Source of the DNA: VGBV01 sp963813725
GTDB taxonomy: Bacteria; Actinomycetota; Thermoleophilia; Solirubrobacterales; 70-9
Direction of reading: 5' to 3'
Length of the DNA: 64,000 nt
Assembly (NCBI GenBank): GCA_963813725.1
Contig: CAWFAI010000017.1
Coordinates: 124,001 to 188,000, forward strand
In this document: positions 54,053-61,157 of the stretch, one piece after another
Position numbering within the stretch: the first letter of the stretch is position 1
How the letters are laid out: the number at the start of each line of letters is the position of its first letter
Position numbers and translations under genes: made by a program
The notes under the pieces: generated by a model
Told to the model about the DNA's origin: nothing
Seen by the model: only the letters and a program-made list of their open reading frames with translations
The model's database searches: none

Positions 54053-55027
54053 CTAGGCGCACGACCAAGCGCCGGGACCGTCCTCGCGCCAGATGATGGC
54101 GGCGATGCGGTCCTGCTCGGTCTTGGACGCGAGGTGCGGCAGTCCGCTGCCGCCGTAGGCGCGCCAGGTCGAGGGGATGATCTGGTACGCGCCGCCGGCG
54201 CCGCTGGAGGGGTTGAGCGCGCGATAGTTGCCGCCGGACTCGCAGATGACGATATAGGTGGGGATCGAGTACGGCCCGCCCAGGTAGGCGCCCTCGCCGA
54301 GCTGCAGGGCGGCCTCGCGGCGGACCTCCAGCTCCCAGCCCAAGATGCTGTCCTGGAGCTCGCCCAGGGCCGCCTGCTCCTCGACCCTCGCCTCGGCGAC
54401 CGCGGCGGCCCGGGCCTCGGCGCCGGCCCGCACCGAATCGATCTCGGCGCGGGCGGACTCGAGCTCCCGGGCCTGCGCGGCGATGCTCGCCTTCAGCCCG
54501 AGGATCGCCTCGTAGCTGGCCGCGACCTCGTCGCGAAGGCTCGAGACGCGGTCAGCGATGCGCTCGTCGGCCTCGGTCAGCGCCTCGAGGTAGTCGGAGC
54601 GGGTTTCGAGGTCCTCGAAGCCATCGGATTCGAGGACGACGGAGAGGTAATCGACGTCCGTGCCCTTGTAGATCTCGACCAGGCGATCGGAGAGCACCGC
54701 GACCGAGCGCTTGTACCTGGCGCGCGCGGCTTCCAGCTGCTTCTCGGCCGCGAGCAGATCATCGCTCAGGGCCTTGGAGCGAGTCGCGCTCTCGCGGAGC
54801 TGCGCGGCCAGCTCCTGCTCGCGGGCGGCGGCGTCTGCCGCGCGCTGCTCCAGCTCGGCGATCTCGCTGGACTTGGCGTTGATCCGCGCGGTGATCAGCT
54901 GCGCCTCGGAGCGGGCGGAGTCGAGCTTCTGCTCGGTGTCGCTGGGCGCCGCTCCGGCCAGCGAGCCGGCGGCGAGCGCGGCCGAGGCGGCCACGGCGCC
55001 GATGCCGATCCTGACTGCTGTGCCCAA
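54053..55027 (-). CDS. Secreted coiled-coil protein with a transglycosylase-like (Rpf-type) domain
   Basis: The start is TTG 55027, with AAGGAG seven bases before it, giving 324 residues. A signal peptide (VAASAALAAGSLAGAAPSDT) precedes a long coiled coil (about 30-240), like PcsB or NlpC/P60 partner proteins (LDSARSEAQLITARINAKSS). The C-terminus (about 245-324) is a small domain: TYIVICESGGNYRALNPSSG, AGGAYQIIPSTWRAYGG and IAAIIWREDGPGAWSCA. It resembles the transglycosylase-like domain of resuscitation-promoting factors, with Glu of CESGGNY as the putative catalytic acid. It probably cleaves peptidoglycan during growth or division. The frame open upstream to 55180 lacks coding character. 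Confidence 0.86.
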   Translation of the reverse strand: MGTAVRIGIGAVAASAALAAGSLAGAAPSDTEQKLDSARSEAQLITARINAKSSEIAELEQRAADAAAREQELAAQLRESATRSKALSDDLLAAEKQLEAARARYKRSVAVLSDRLVEIYKGTDVDYLSVVLESDGFEDLETRSDYLEALTEADERIADRVSSLRDEVAASYEAILGLKASIAAQARELESARAEIDSVRAGAEARAAAVAEARVEEQAALGELQDSILGWELEVRREAALQLGEGAYLGGPYSIPTYIVICESGGNYRALNPSSGAGGAYQIIPSTWRAYGGSGLPHLASKTEQDRIAAIIWREDGPGAWSCA

Positions 55028-55186
55028 CTTGCCGCTCCTTTGCGAGGTTCCGAACGAAGCCCGAAACGTTAGCGTTCGCTCAAACACTCGCAGCGGCGGC
55101 CGCAGGGCGCCTCGCGGGTGCCTCGCCGCTGCAACGGATCCTGCAGAGCCTTGGCCACCACGCGTGGCGCCCTGGGCCACAAGGCC

Positions 55187-56116
55187 TTAGGCGGCGACCG
55201 CCGCCGGGATCTCCGAGCCGTAGCTCTCCCCGGCCTCCACCAGGACCGAGAGCATCGCCTCGGTCGCCGGCGAGCGCGCGGCGTCCTCGCGGGTCACCGC
55301 CCAGACCCGCCGCGTGGTCTGCTTGTCGCTCACAGGTCGCAGCTCGATGCCCGGGGCGCGGTCGCCCAGGGCCAACTCGGGCAGCACGGTCACCCCCATG
55401 CCGGCGGAGACCAGGCCCTTCAGCACCTGGTAGTCGTCGCTGTCGAACGAGACGTTGGGCTCAAAGCCTGCGTCCTGGCAGAGGCGGATCACGTTCGCGC
55501 GGCAGGAGCCGCTGCGCCCGCAGAGCCAGTCCTCGTCGGCGAGGTCGGCGAGCTTGATCGCGTCGGACGCGGCGAGGGGGTGCCCCGGAGGCAGGGCAAC
55601 CCACATGCTCTCCTCGAGCAGCAGGGTGCGCTCGAGGTCGCGTTCCGGCTCATCGGGGTGCGCGCTGAAGTCGAACCCGAGCGCGATGTCGTAGTCCCCT
55701 GCGCGGAGGGCGGGGATCGAGTCCTCGGGCTCACCCTCCCCCAGCCCGAGCTCGATCGCGGGGTAGCGCCCGCGGAAGATGGAGATCGCCTTGGTGACGA
55801 CGGTCGCGCCCGCGCTCGGAAAGCTGATCACGCGCACGCGTCCGCCCTCGAGGCCCGCGATCTCGGAGAGCTCGCGCTCGGCCTCGTCGAGGCGGCAGAG
55901 GACCGCGTCGGCGTGGCCCATCAGCGTCTCGCCGGCGCTGGTGAGCTTGGGGCCGTCGCTGGTCCGCTCCAGCAACTGCATCCCGACCTCCTTCTCCAGC
56001 GCGGCGACCTGCTGGCTCACGGCCGACTGGGAGAGGTGGAGCGAGTCCGCGGCGGCCGAGAACGAGCCCCTCGCGATCACCTCGCGCAGCACCCGCATCC
56101 GCTTCACGTCGAGCAT
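55187..56116 (-). CDS. LysR-family transcriptional regulator
   Basis: The 309-residue protein has an N-terminal winged helix-turn-helix (MLDVKRMRVLREVIARGSFS, then AADSLHLSQSAVSQQVAALE). The substrate-binding domain starts VRVISFPSAGATVVTKAISI. Two cysteines near position 200 (WLCGRSGSCRANVIRLCQ) raise the possibility of redox or metal sensing. The inducer and target are unknown. LysR proteins usually regulate a divergent gene, and the small gene at 56220 starts 103 bases away on the other strand. That AT-richer gap (56117-56219) probably contains both promoters. Confidence 0.88.
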   Translation of the reverse strand: MLDVKRMRVLREVIARGSFSAAADSLHLSQSAVSQQVAALEKEVGMQLLERTSDGPKLTSAGETLMGHADAVLCRLDEAERELSEIAGLEGGRVRVISFPSAGATVVTKAISIFRGRYPAIELGLGEGEPEDSIPALRAGDYDIALGFDFSAHPDEPERDLERTLLLEESMWVALPPGHPLAASDAIKLADLADEDWLCGRSGSCRANVIRLCQDAGFEPNVSFDSDDYQVLKGLVSAGMGVTVLPELALGDRAPGIELRPVSDKQTTRRVWAVTREDAARSPATEAMLSVLVEAGESYGSEIPAAVAA

Positions 56117-56219
56117 TAGAAGAACTTATCAGCTACAGAAGCAATCCATGTTGCGCTGATACCTCACACGGAGGACGATGGCTCCGTTGAATCGTCAGAG
56201 AGCAAAGAGGGAGAGCGAA

Positions 56220-56580
56220 ATGGAAGCCAACGGAAACAGCGAGATGGGCGAGATCAGGATCGGCCTGCTGGGTGCCGAGCACGCAGCCGAGCTGGGCGCG
56301 GGTCGCCGAGCGCGACTCTAGCCTGGCCCCCACCGGGATGGTCGTGGGCGCCCGCGTGGGCGGGCGGCTCGTCGCCGCCCAATCGGTCAGCGACGGGCGC
56401 CTCGTCGCCGATCCGTTCGTCCCCACGGCCGAGCTGCAGCAGCTGCTGGCCAAGCGCGTCGCTCAGCTGCGCGGCAGGGACGGCGGGCGCTTCGGAGGGC
56501 TGCTGGGGCGCAGGTCGCGGTCGCACGCGGCATTGCCGAGCTCGCCCTCCGGGGCCGGCGGGAAGCTGCTTCGGATCTAG
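56220..56580 (+). CDS. Small conserved-looking protein (one-base frameshift)
   Basis: The ATG at 56220 begins MEANGNSEMGEIRIGLLGAE and the frame hits TAG after 33 residues. Removing one G from GGG at about 56293-56295 joins HAAELARVAERDSSLAPTGM to VVGARVGGRLVAAQSVSDGR and LVADPFVPTAELQQLLAKRV. The product is then about 119 residues ending in a basic, Ser/Gly-rich tail. A strand-rich core with a hydrophobic VVGARVGGRLVAA segment is all that can be said; no family is known to me. It is divergent from the LysR gene and may be its target. Confidence 0.6.
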
Positions 56581-56589
56581 CGGGCTCGG

Positions 56590-56754
56590 CTAGGCGCTGT
56601 CGCTGTCGTCTTCGCGCGTCGCCGCGTAGACGCCGATCGCGCCGACCACCGCCGCGGCGACTCCGACCGCCGCCGCGGCCCGCAGCTGCTGGCCGTAGCG
56701 GTAGCGCACGAAGCCGACGACGGCGCGCCCGATCAACTCGTAGACATTGCTCAA
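56590..56754 (-). CDS. 54-residue single-helix membrane protein
   Basis: Start TTG 56754 with AAGGAG six bases upstream. The protein begins with an amphipathic part (LSNVYELIGRAVVGFVRYRY) followed by one Ala/Val-rich helix (AAAAVGVAAAVVGAIGVYA) and an acidic end (TREDDSDSA). The start sits 16 bases after the argG stop, so it is probably the last gene of that transcript. The frame open upstream into argG is not used. No function is known. Confidence 0.65.
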   Translation of the reverse strand: MSNVYELIGRAVVGFVRYRYGQQLRAAAAVGVAAAVVGAIGVYAATREDDSDSA

Positions 56755-56770
56755 CGGTCTCTCCTTGAGG

Positions 56771-58054
56771 TCACTGCTTCTTCTCTTCCCCGCCTTCCGC
56801 CCTCCGAACCCTATGGGCCAGGCGGCTCTGCAGTGTGAACAGCTCGATGAATCCCGGGCTGGCGTGCTGTGAGAACTCCCCTCCCGACTCGCCGAACGAC
56901 GCCAGCGAGCGGTCATAGAGCGCGTAGGGCGAGCTGCGCGCCACCGGCGTCGCCGAGCCGCGGTAGAGCCTCATCGTGATCTCGCCGGTGACGAACTCAT
57001 TGACCGAGTCCATGTAGGCGTCCAGGTCGGCGCGCAGGGGCTCCAGCCACAACCCCGCGTAACAGAGATAGGCCCAGTGGGTTTCCAGGGCCCCCTTGAA
57101 GTTGTTCTGATGGATCGTGCAGACGAGCTTCTCCAGCTCCCGGTGGGCGGGCATGATGATCGCCGCGGCCGGCACCTCGTAGAGGTCGCGCACCTTGAGG
57201 CCGACGATCCGGTCCTCGACGTGATCGACGATGCCGACCCCGTGCTTCGAGCCCAGCTCGGCGGCGCGGTCGATCAGCTCGACCAGGCCGAGGCGCTCGC
57301 CGTCCAGCGAGACCGGTTCGCCGCGCTCGAACCCGACCCGGACAAGCTCGGCCTGATCGGGGGCCCGCTCGGGCGGGGTCACGAGCTGAAAGACGTCGTC
57401 CGGCGGCGGCGCCTCGAGGTCCTCGATCGCGCGGCCCTCCGAGGAGCGCCCCCAGAGGTTGTCGTCGATCGAGTACGGCGAGACCTCGGTGCCGCCCTTG
57501 ACCGGGATGCCGTGCTCGCGGGCGTACGCGATCTCCTCCTCGCGGCCCATCTGCCACTCGCGCACGGGCGCGATCACCCGCAGATCCGGATCGAGCGTCG
57601 CGATCGTTCCCTCGATCCGCACCTGGTCGTTGCCCTTGCCGGTGCAGCCGTGGGCGACCGTGTCGCAGCCGTGCTCGCGCGCGGCCTCCACGGCGATCTT
57701 CGCGATCAGCGGCCTGCCCAGCGCGGTGAAGAGGGGGTAGCCGCCGCCGTAGAGCGCGTTGGCCTTGATCGCGCGCAGCACGTACTGGGCGGCGAACTCC
57801 GCCCGCGCGTCAACGACGACGGTGTCGGCGGCGCCGAGCTGCTCGGCCTTGCCGGTGACCACGTCCCAGTCCTCGCCGGGCTGGCCGAGGTCGACCGTCA
57901 GCGTCACGATCTCGGCCCCGTAGCGCTCCTGGATCCACTTCAGCATCACGCTGGTGTCGAGGCCCCCCGAATAGAGCAGCAGCACGCGGCCGACCTGCTC
58001 GGGATCGGCCTCGTAGGAGGCGACGCGCCTGTGCTCGGGTTCGCGGTCGGTCAT
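56771..58054 (-). CDS. argG: Argininosuccinate synthase
   Basis: ArgG joins citrulline and aspartate with ATP. The 427-residue protein has the PP-loop VLLLYSGGLDTSVMLKWIQE (about residue 24), PLFTALGRPLIAKIAVEAA, CDTVAHGCTGKGNDQVRIE, APVREWQMGREEEIAYA, YSIDDNLWGRSSEGRAIED and KHGVGIVDHVEDRIVGLKVR. An N-terminal extension of about 20 residues and an acidic/basic tail make it slightly longer than usual. No other arginine gene lies in the window. It is divergent from the sortase gene; the 88-base gap has no obvious leader peptide. Confidence 0.96.
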   Translation of the reverse strand: MTDREPEHRRVASYEADPEQVGRVLLLYSGGLDTSVMLKWIQERYGAEIVTLTVDLGQPGEDWDVVTGKAEQLGAADTVVVDARAEFAAQYVLRAIKANALYGGGYPLFTALGRPLIAKIAVEAAREHGCDTVAHGCTGKGNDQVRIEGTIATLDPDLRVIAPVREWQMGREEEIAYAREHGIPVKGGTEVSPYSIDDNLWGRSSEGRAIEDLEAPPPDDVFQLVTPPERAPDQAELVRVGFERGEPVSLDGERLGLVELIDRAAELGSKHGVGIVDHVEDRIVGLKVRDLYEVPAAAIIMPAHRELEKLVCTIHQNNFKGALETHWAYLCYAGLWLEPLRADLDAYMDSVNEFVTGEITMRLYRGSATPVARSSPYALYDRSLASFGESGGEFSQHASPGFIELFTLQSRLAHRVRRAEGGEEKKQ

Positions 58055-58142
58055 CGGCGGGGCAGTTTCGCACGGGCGGCGCCGCGCGGGGCGCGCACAC
58101 CCGCTTTGTCAGGCACTTAAGCCGCGCTGGCATCATGGGCGG

Positions 58143-58820
58143 ATGAAGAGCCCTCGCGTCCACCGGCCCCTGCGGATCCTCTCCACCGCGCTGCTGACGG
58201 CGGGCGTGGTGGTGATGGCTGACGTGGGCCTGACCCTGGCATGGCAGGAGCCGGTGTCGGCCGCCTACACCGCCTACGAGCAGTGGCGCGCCGCCGACCG
58301 CCTCGACGAGATCACGAAGGAGTTCGACTCCTCCGAGACCGACTCCTCCGAGACCGTCGACCCGGCCGAGGTGCGCAGGCTCGCCAAGCGCTTTGAGGGC
58401 AAGGTCTCCGAAGGCGACCCGATCGGCAGGCTCAAGGTGCCGCGCATCGACCTCAACGTCGTGCTCATGAACGGCACCGACACCGGGACGCTCCAGAAGG
58501 GACCCGGGCGATACCCGCAGACGGCGCTGCCGGGGTTCGGCGAGACGACGGGGATCGCCGGGCACCGCACGACCTACGCCGCACCGCTGAGGCGCATCAA
58601 CGAGATCGAGGACGGGGACGAGGTCAGGGTGGAGCTGCCCTACGGCACCTTCGTCTACAAGGTCCAGAAGCACGAGATCGTCAGCCCCCAGGACGTCGAG
58701 ATCGTCTATCCGGTGGGCTACGAGCGCGTCGTCCTGACCGCCTGCCACCCCCTCTACAGCGCGGCTCAGCGCTGGGCGGTGTTCGCGAAGCTGAAGCGCT
58801 ACGAGCCTAGCTCGGCCTGA
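58143..58820 (+). CDS. Sortase (class E-like)
   Basis: The 225-residue protein has a short cytoplasmic start and one membrane anchor (LRILSTALLTAGVVVMADVG). A spacer with SSETDSSET and a sortase barrel follow (IGRLKVPRIDLNVVLMNGTD). The catalytic triad is complete: His in ETTGIAGHRTTYAAPLR, Cys in VVLTACHPLYSAAQR, Arg in SAAQRWAVFAKL. LTACHPxxSAxxR is typical of actinobacterial class E sortases, which fix LAxTG/LPxTG proteins to peptidoglycan. A candidate substrate ending in LPFTG is encoded at 60554-60883. The stop overlaps the convergent neighbour by 14 bases. Confidence 0.9.
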   Translation: MKSPRVHRPLRILSTALLTAGVVVMADVGLTLAWQEPVSAAYTAYEQWRAADRLDEITKEFDSSETDSSETVDPAEVRRLAKRFEGKVSEGDPIGRLKVPRIDLNVVLMNGTDTGTLQKGPGRYPQTALPGFGETTGIAGHRTTYAAPLRRINEIEDGDEVRVELPYGTFVYKVQKHEIVSPQDVEIVYPVGYERVVLTACHPLYSAAQRWAVFAKLKRYEPSSA

Positions 58821-59651
58821 AGCTCTTGATCGCCGCATCAGCCGCGGCCGCGATCTTCGCCTTCGCATCGCCCTCGACCCGGGTCAGGATCACGAAGGTG
58901 TAGCCCTCGCCAGCCAGCATCGTCGCCGTCTCCTGCCCACCCTCATAGCTCGCGCTCACCATCGCCGCGCGCCGGCCGCCGATCCGCAGCTGCTCGGGAC
59001 GCCCGATCGCTGCCCCTGGATGCTGACCCAGCAGGAAGCGGGCAGCCGCGATCGCGAGCCTGCCGGCGGGCGCTCGCCGGGCTGATGGAAGATGGCGATC
59101 CGCCCCTCGGCTCCCCCCGCGACGAGCTCGACCTCGGTGCCGCTGGTCGCGCTTCGCCATCCCTTCGGCACGCCGATCGCGAACAGGTCCAGAAAGGTGC
59201 GCCTGGCGAGCTTGACCATCTCGGCCGGCGCCGGCGCCGGTGGCTCTTCAGCCAGCTCGGCGATGACCGGCCGCTGCGACTCGGGCGTGCCGTCGTCCCC
59301 ATCGTCCCTGGCGATCGCGACCGCGGCCGCGGCCAGCGCCAGGACTCCGCCCGCCACAGCCAGGAGCCGCCACCCTCGCCCCACCCGCGAGCGGTCGCCG
59401 GCGCCTGAGCCCGCCGGCCGCCTCGCGGCCGGCCCGGGCTCGGCGCGCGGAAGGCCCGGTAGGCCGTGGTCCGCAGCCTCGCCGGCCGAATGGCTGATGA
59501 CCCTCCCGCATCCCTCGCAGATGATTCGCAGCCGGGGACCTCCGGGCCGCTCGCGCTCGACCCTGAGCGAGCCGTCGCAGGCTTGGTGTTCGGCGAGGAA
59601 CCGCGAGATGCGCGGAAAGCCTCTGCCGCCGGAGGGGCCGCCCTGCTCCAT
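58807..59651 (-). CDS. Single-pass membrane protein with an exported LpqN/PsbP-like domain (frameshift)
   Basis: The N-terminal cytoplasmic part has a small Cys pair (IICEGCGRVISH). An anchor follows (WRLLAVAGGVLALAAAAVAI), then an acidic linker (DDGDDGTPESQRP) and an exported domain starting TFLDLFAIGVPKGWRSATSG. After AIFHQPGERP the frame is lost. One added C near 59068 continues AGRLAIAAARFLLGQHPGAA and ends VEGDAKAKIAAAADAAIKSF at 58807. About 281 residues. The domain (GWR...G.EVELV, then YTFVILTRVEG) resembles the LpqN/DUF1795 family of mycobacterial and related lipoproteins. The first gene downstream of the coiled-coil protein, it probably shares its transcript. Confidence 0.68.
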
Positions 59652-59671
59652 GCCGCTTGCTCCGCCGGGCC

Positions 59672-60328
59672 TCAGATGCCGATCTCGTCGAGGAGCCGTG
59701 CCGGATCCTCGATGCCGTGCTCGTCGCGCAGCCGCCGGGCGATCTCTTCACGCGTACTGCCTGCCACGGCCATCTGGGTCGCGAGCAGCCGCGCCTTCTC
59801 GGAGGGCGCCGGAGGGGGATCGGCCCTGTGGCGGTCGCCTTGGTAGCGGCGCTCCTCGTAGCGGGGCGCAGGGGGCGGGGGCGCTGCCGGAGGTGGCGGC
59901 GGCGGCGCGGACCCCGCCGGGGTGCCGGAGGCGGGGGCCGGCGGATATGGCGCAACCTGCGGATAGGCCATCGGCGGCACCAGGTAGGTGGGGGGCGAGC
60001 CGTACGCGGGTGCCTGCGGCCCGGCAGCCTTGGAGGCCTCCATCGTCGCGACCAGCTCCTCCGCATGACGGGCGAGGGCCCTGATGCGCTCGATCAGGTC
60101 CTCCGCCGCGTCCGAGAGCCTGGCGATGCGCTCCCTGGCGTCCCTGTCGCTGCGCTGAAGCTGTTCCAGGAATCGCGCGGCCTCCTGTTCGGCCTCGGCG
60201 CGGATGGCGTCGGCCTCGCCCTGAGCCACCGAGAGGATGGAATCGACGTGCCCGGCGAGGATCGTCTCAACGTCCCCGCCCGGCGGGGCCGGCGGCCCCG
60301 GGTCGCTGTTTCCATCCGCTGGGATCAT
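59672..60328 (-). CDS. Coiled-coil, proline-rich cytoplasmic protein (DivIVA-like helix)
   Basis: The 218-residue protein begins with a disordered Gly/Pro stretch, then a coiled coil (about 22-95: AGHVDSILSVAQGEADAIRA to ALARHAEELVATMEA). The coil resembles the second coil of DivIVA/Wag31-type scaffolds. A long Pro/Tyr-rich spacer follows (PPTYLVPPMAYPQVAPYPPA and several PPPP). A C-terminal three-helix module (RLLATQMAVAGSTREEIARR, then LRDEHGIEDPARLLDEIGI) looks like a UBA/peptide-binding bundle. It is not long enough for Wag31 and lacks its N-terminal membrane-binding module. A role in envelope organisation is inferred from the sortase neighbourhood only. Confidence 0.65.
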   Translation of the reverse strand: MIPADGNSDPGPPAPPGGDVETILAGHVDSILSVAQGEADAIRAEAEQEAARFLEQLQRSDRDARERIARLSDAAEDLIERIRALARHAEELVATMEASKAAGPQAPAYGSPPTYLVPPMAYPQVAPYPPAPASGTPAGSAPPPPPPAAPPPPAPRYEERRYQGDRHRADPPPAPSEKARLLATQMAVAGSTREEIARRLRDEHGIEDPARLLDEIGI

Positions 60329-60501
60329 GCTGGGGGAACGGTACCGGCCGGATCCACCGGATGGGCGCGAGTACCTAGATGGTCTCGAGGCTCGCCGGCA
60401 GCTCGGAGTTGGCGCGCGCCCGATCAGACCGAGGCGGATCGAGCTGCGCCCGGCTTGAGTTCTGGGCTCAGCCCTCCCTGGCGTTCACGATCCGACCATT
60501 C

Positions 60502-60533
60502 GCCATTGCCCCCCTCGCCGAGGGGGCAGTGGC
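60502..60533 (-). terminator. Hairpin downstream of the LPFTG-protein gene
   Basis: GCCATTGCCCCCCTC (60502 onward) and GAGGGGGCAGTGGC (to 60533) can pair over about 13 bases, with one wobble and one bulge, around a three-base loop. It lies 21 bases beyond the stop of the reverse-strand LPFTG protein. It lacks a U-run, so the call depends on hairpin strength and place. The rest of the 225-base gap (60329-60553) shows nothing else I can interpret. Confidence 0.45.
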
Positions 60534-60553
60534 GAGTGATGCTCGAATCGCTG

Positions 60554-60883
60554 CTAAACGCCGGGGTTGCGCGGATTCGAGAGCTTCCGAAGCGCCATCC
60601 CCGTGCCCACCAGTAGGCAGGCCACAGCCAGCAGGATCAGGAGATCCATGCCCGTGAACGGAAGCGAGCCAATCGGGGAATCGAGGCCGCTGCCGCTGTT
60701 GCTGCCGGTGCCACTGCCACTGCCACTGCCGCCGCCGCCGCCCCCGGTTGCCGCCTCGGGGATCGCCGGGTCGTACTGCGCTGCCGACGGGTCGTCCTGG
60801 GCAAGTCCGGTCCCTGGAGCCACCAGCAGCCCGGCCATCGCCGTCAGCAAGATTGCGAGGCGGATGTTCTTTCTATTCAACAT
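60554..60883 (-). CDS. LPFTG-anchored surface protein
   Basis: The 109-residue protein has a signal peptide (IRLAILLTAMAGLLVAPGTG, cleavage near GLAQ). A short mature part of about 45 residues follows, mostly a Gly/Ser linker (GGGGGGSGSGSGTGSNSGSG). A complete cell-wall sorting signal ends it: LPFTG, a helix (LLILLAVACLLVGTGMAL), and a positive tail (RKLSNPRN). With almost no folded domain it may act as a spacer, or as a short wall-linked peptide. The sortase encoded 2 kb away is the likely enzyme. The ATG is preceded by TGAGGA 12 bases away. Confidence 0.85.
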   Translation of the reverse strand: MLNRKNIRLAILLTAMAGLLVAPGTGLAQDDPSAAQYDPAIPEAATGGGGGGSGSGSGTGSNSGSGLDSPIGSLPFTGMDLLILLAVACLLVGTGMALRKLSNPRNPGV

Positions 60884-61004
60884 TTTCGATGGTCCTCAGT
60901 TTCTCGTCTCGTATGGGCGCTGTTCGCCTATCGGCTTTGAGTCGGATCTAAATACGGGTTGCCCATTTTTGCATCGCAAGCCACCCGCCGCCGCAGTCCG
61001 GACG

Positions 61005-61151
61005 CCCCCAGCCGGATACGCGGTCCGCAATGGTAGCCGCAAGCGGTTGTCCTCCGCAAGGCGCATTTTACGGTAATTGTCCCCCAGCATGCGCCGTGCG
61101 CAAAGGTACCCGCAAGCGGGTGTCCTCCGCAAGGCGCATTTACGGTAATTG
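61005..61151. repeat. Two-copy imperfect direct repeat (about 73 bp) between the polymerase and LPFTG genes
   Basis: Copy 1 (61005-61079) and copy 2 (61081-61151) both begin CCCCCAGC. They share AAGCGG(T/G)TGTCCTCCGC, AAGGCGCAT and TTTACGGTAATTG, with one 3-base and one 1-base gap. Each copy contains three YGCAA/TTGCGG-like words spaced about 12 and 17 bases. No reading frame is preserved, so the conservation is at DNA level. It lies upstream of the LPFTG gene and just past the polymerase stop. A regulatory array or a recent duplication are both possible. The remaining gap (60884-61004) shows no other structure. Confidence 0.75.
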
Positions 61152-61157
61152 CGCAAG

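Noticed and set aside
61005..61151. CRISPR array
   Set aside because: There are only two imperfect copies, abutting with no spacer of unique sequence, and no cas gene nearby.
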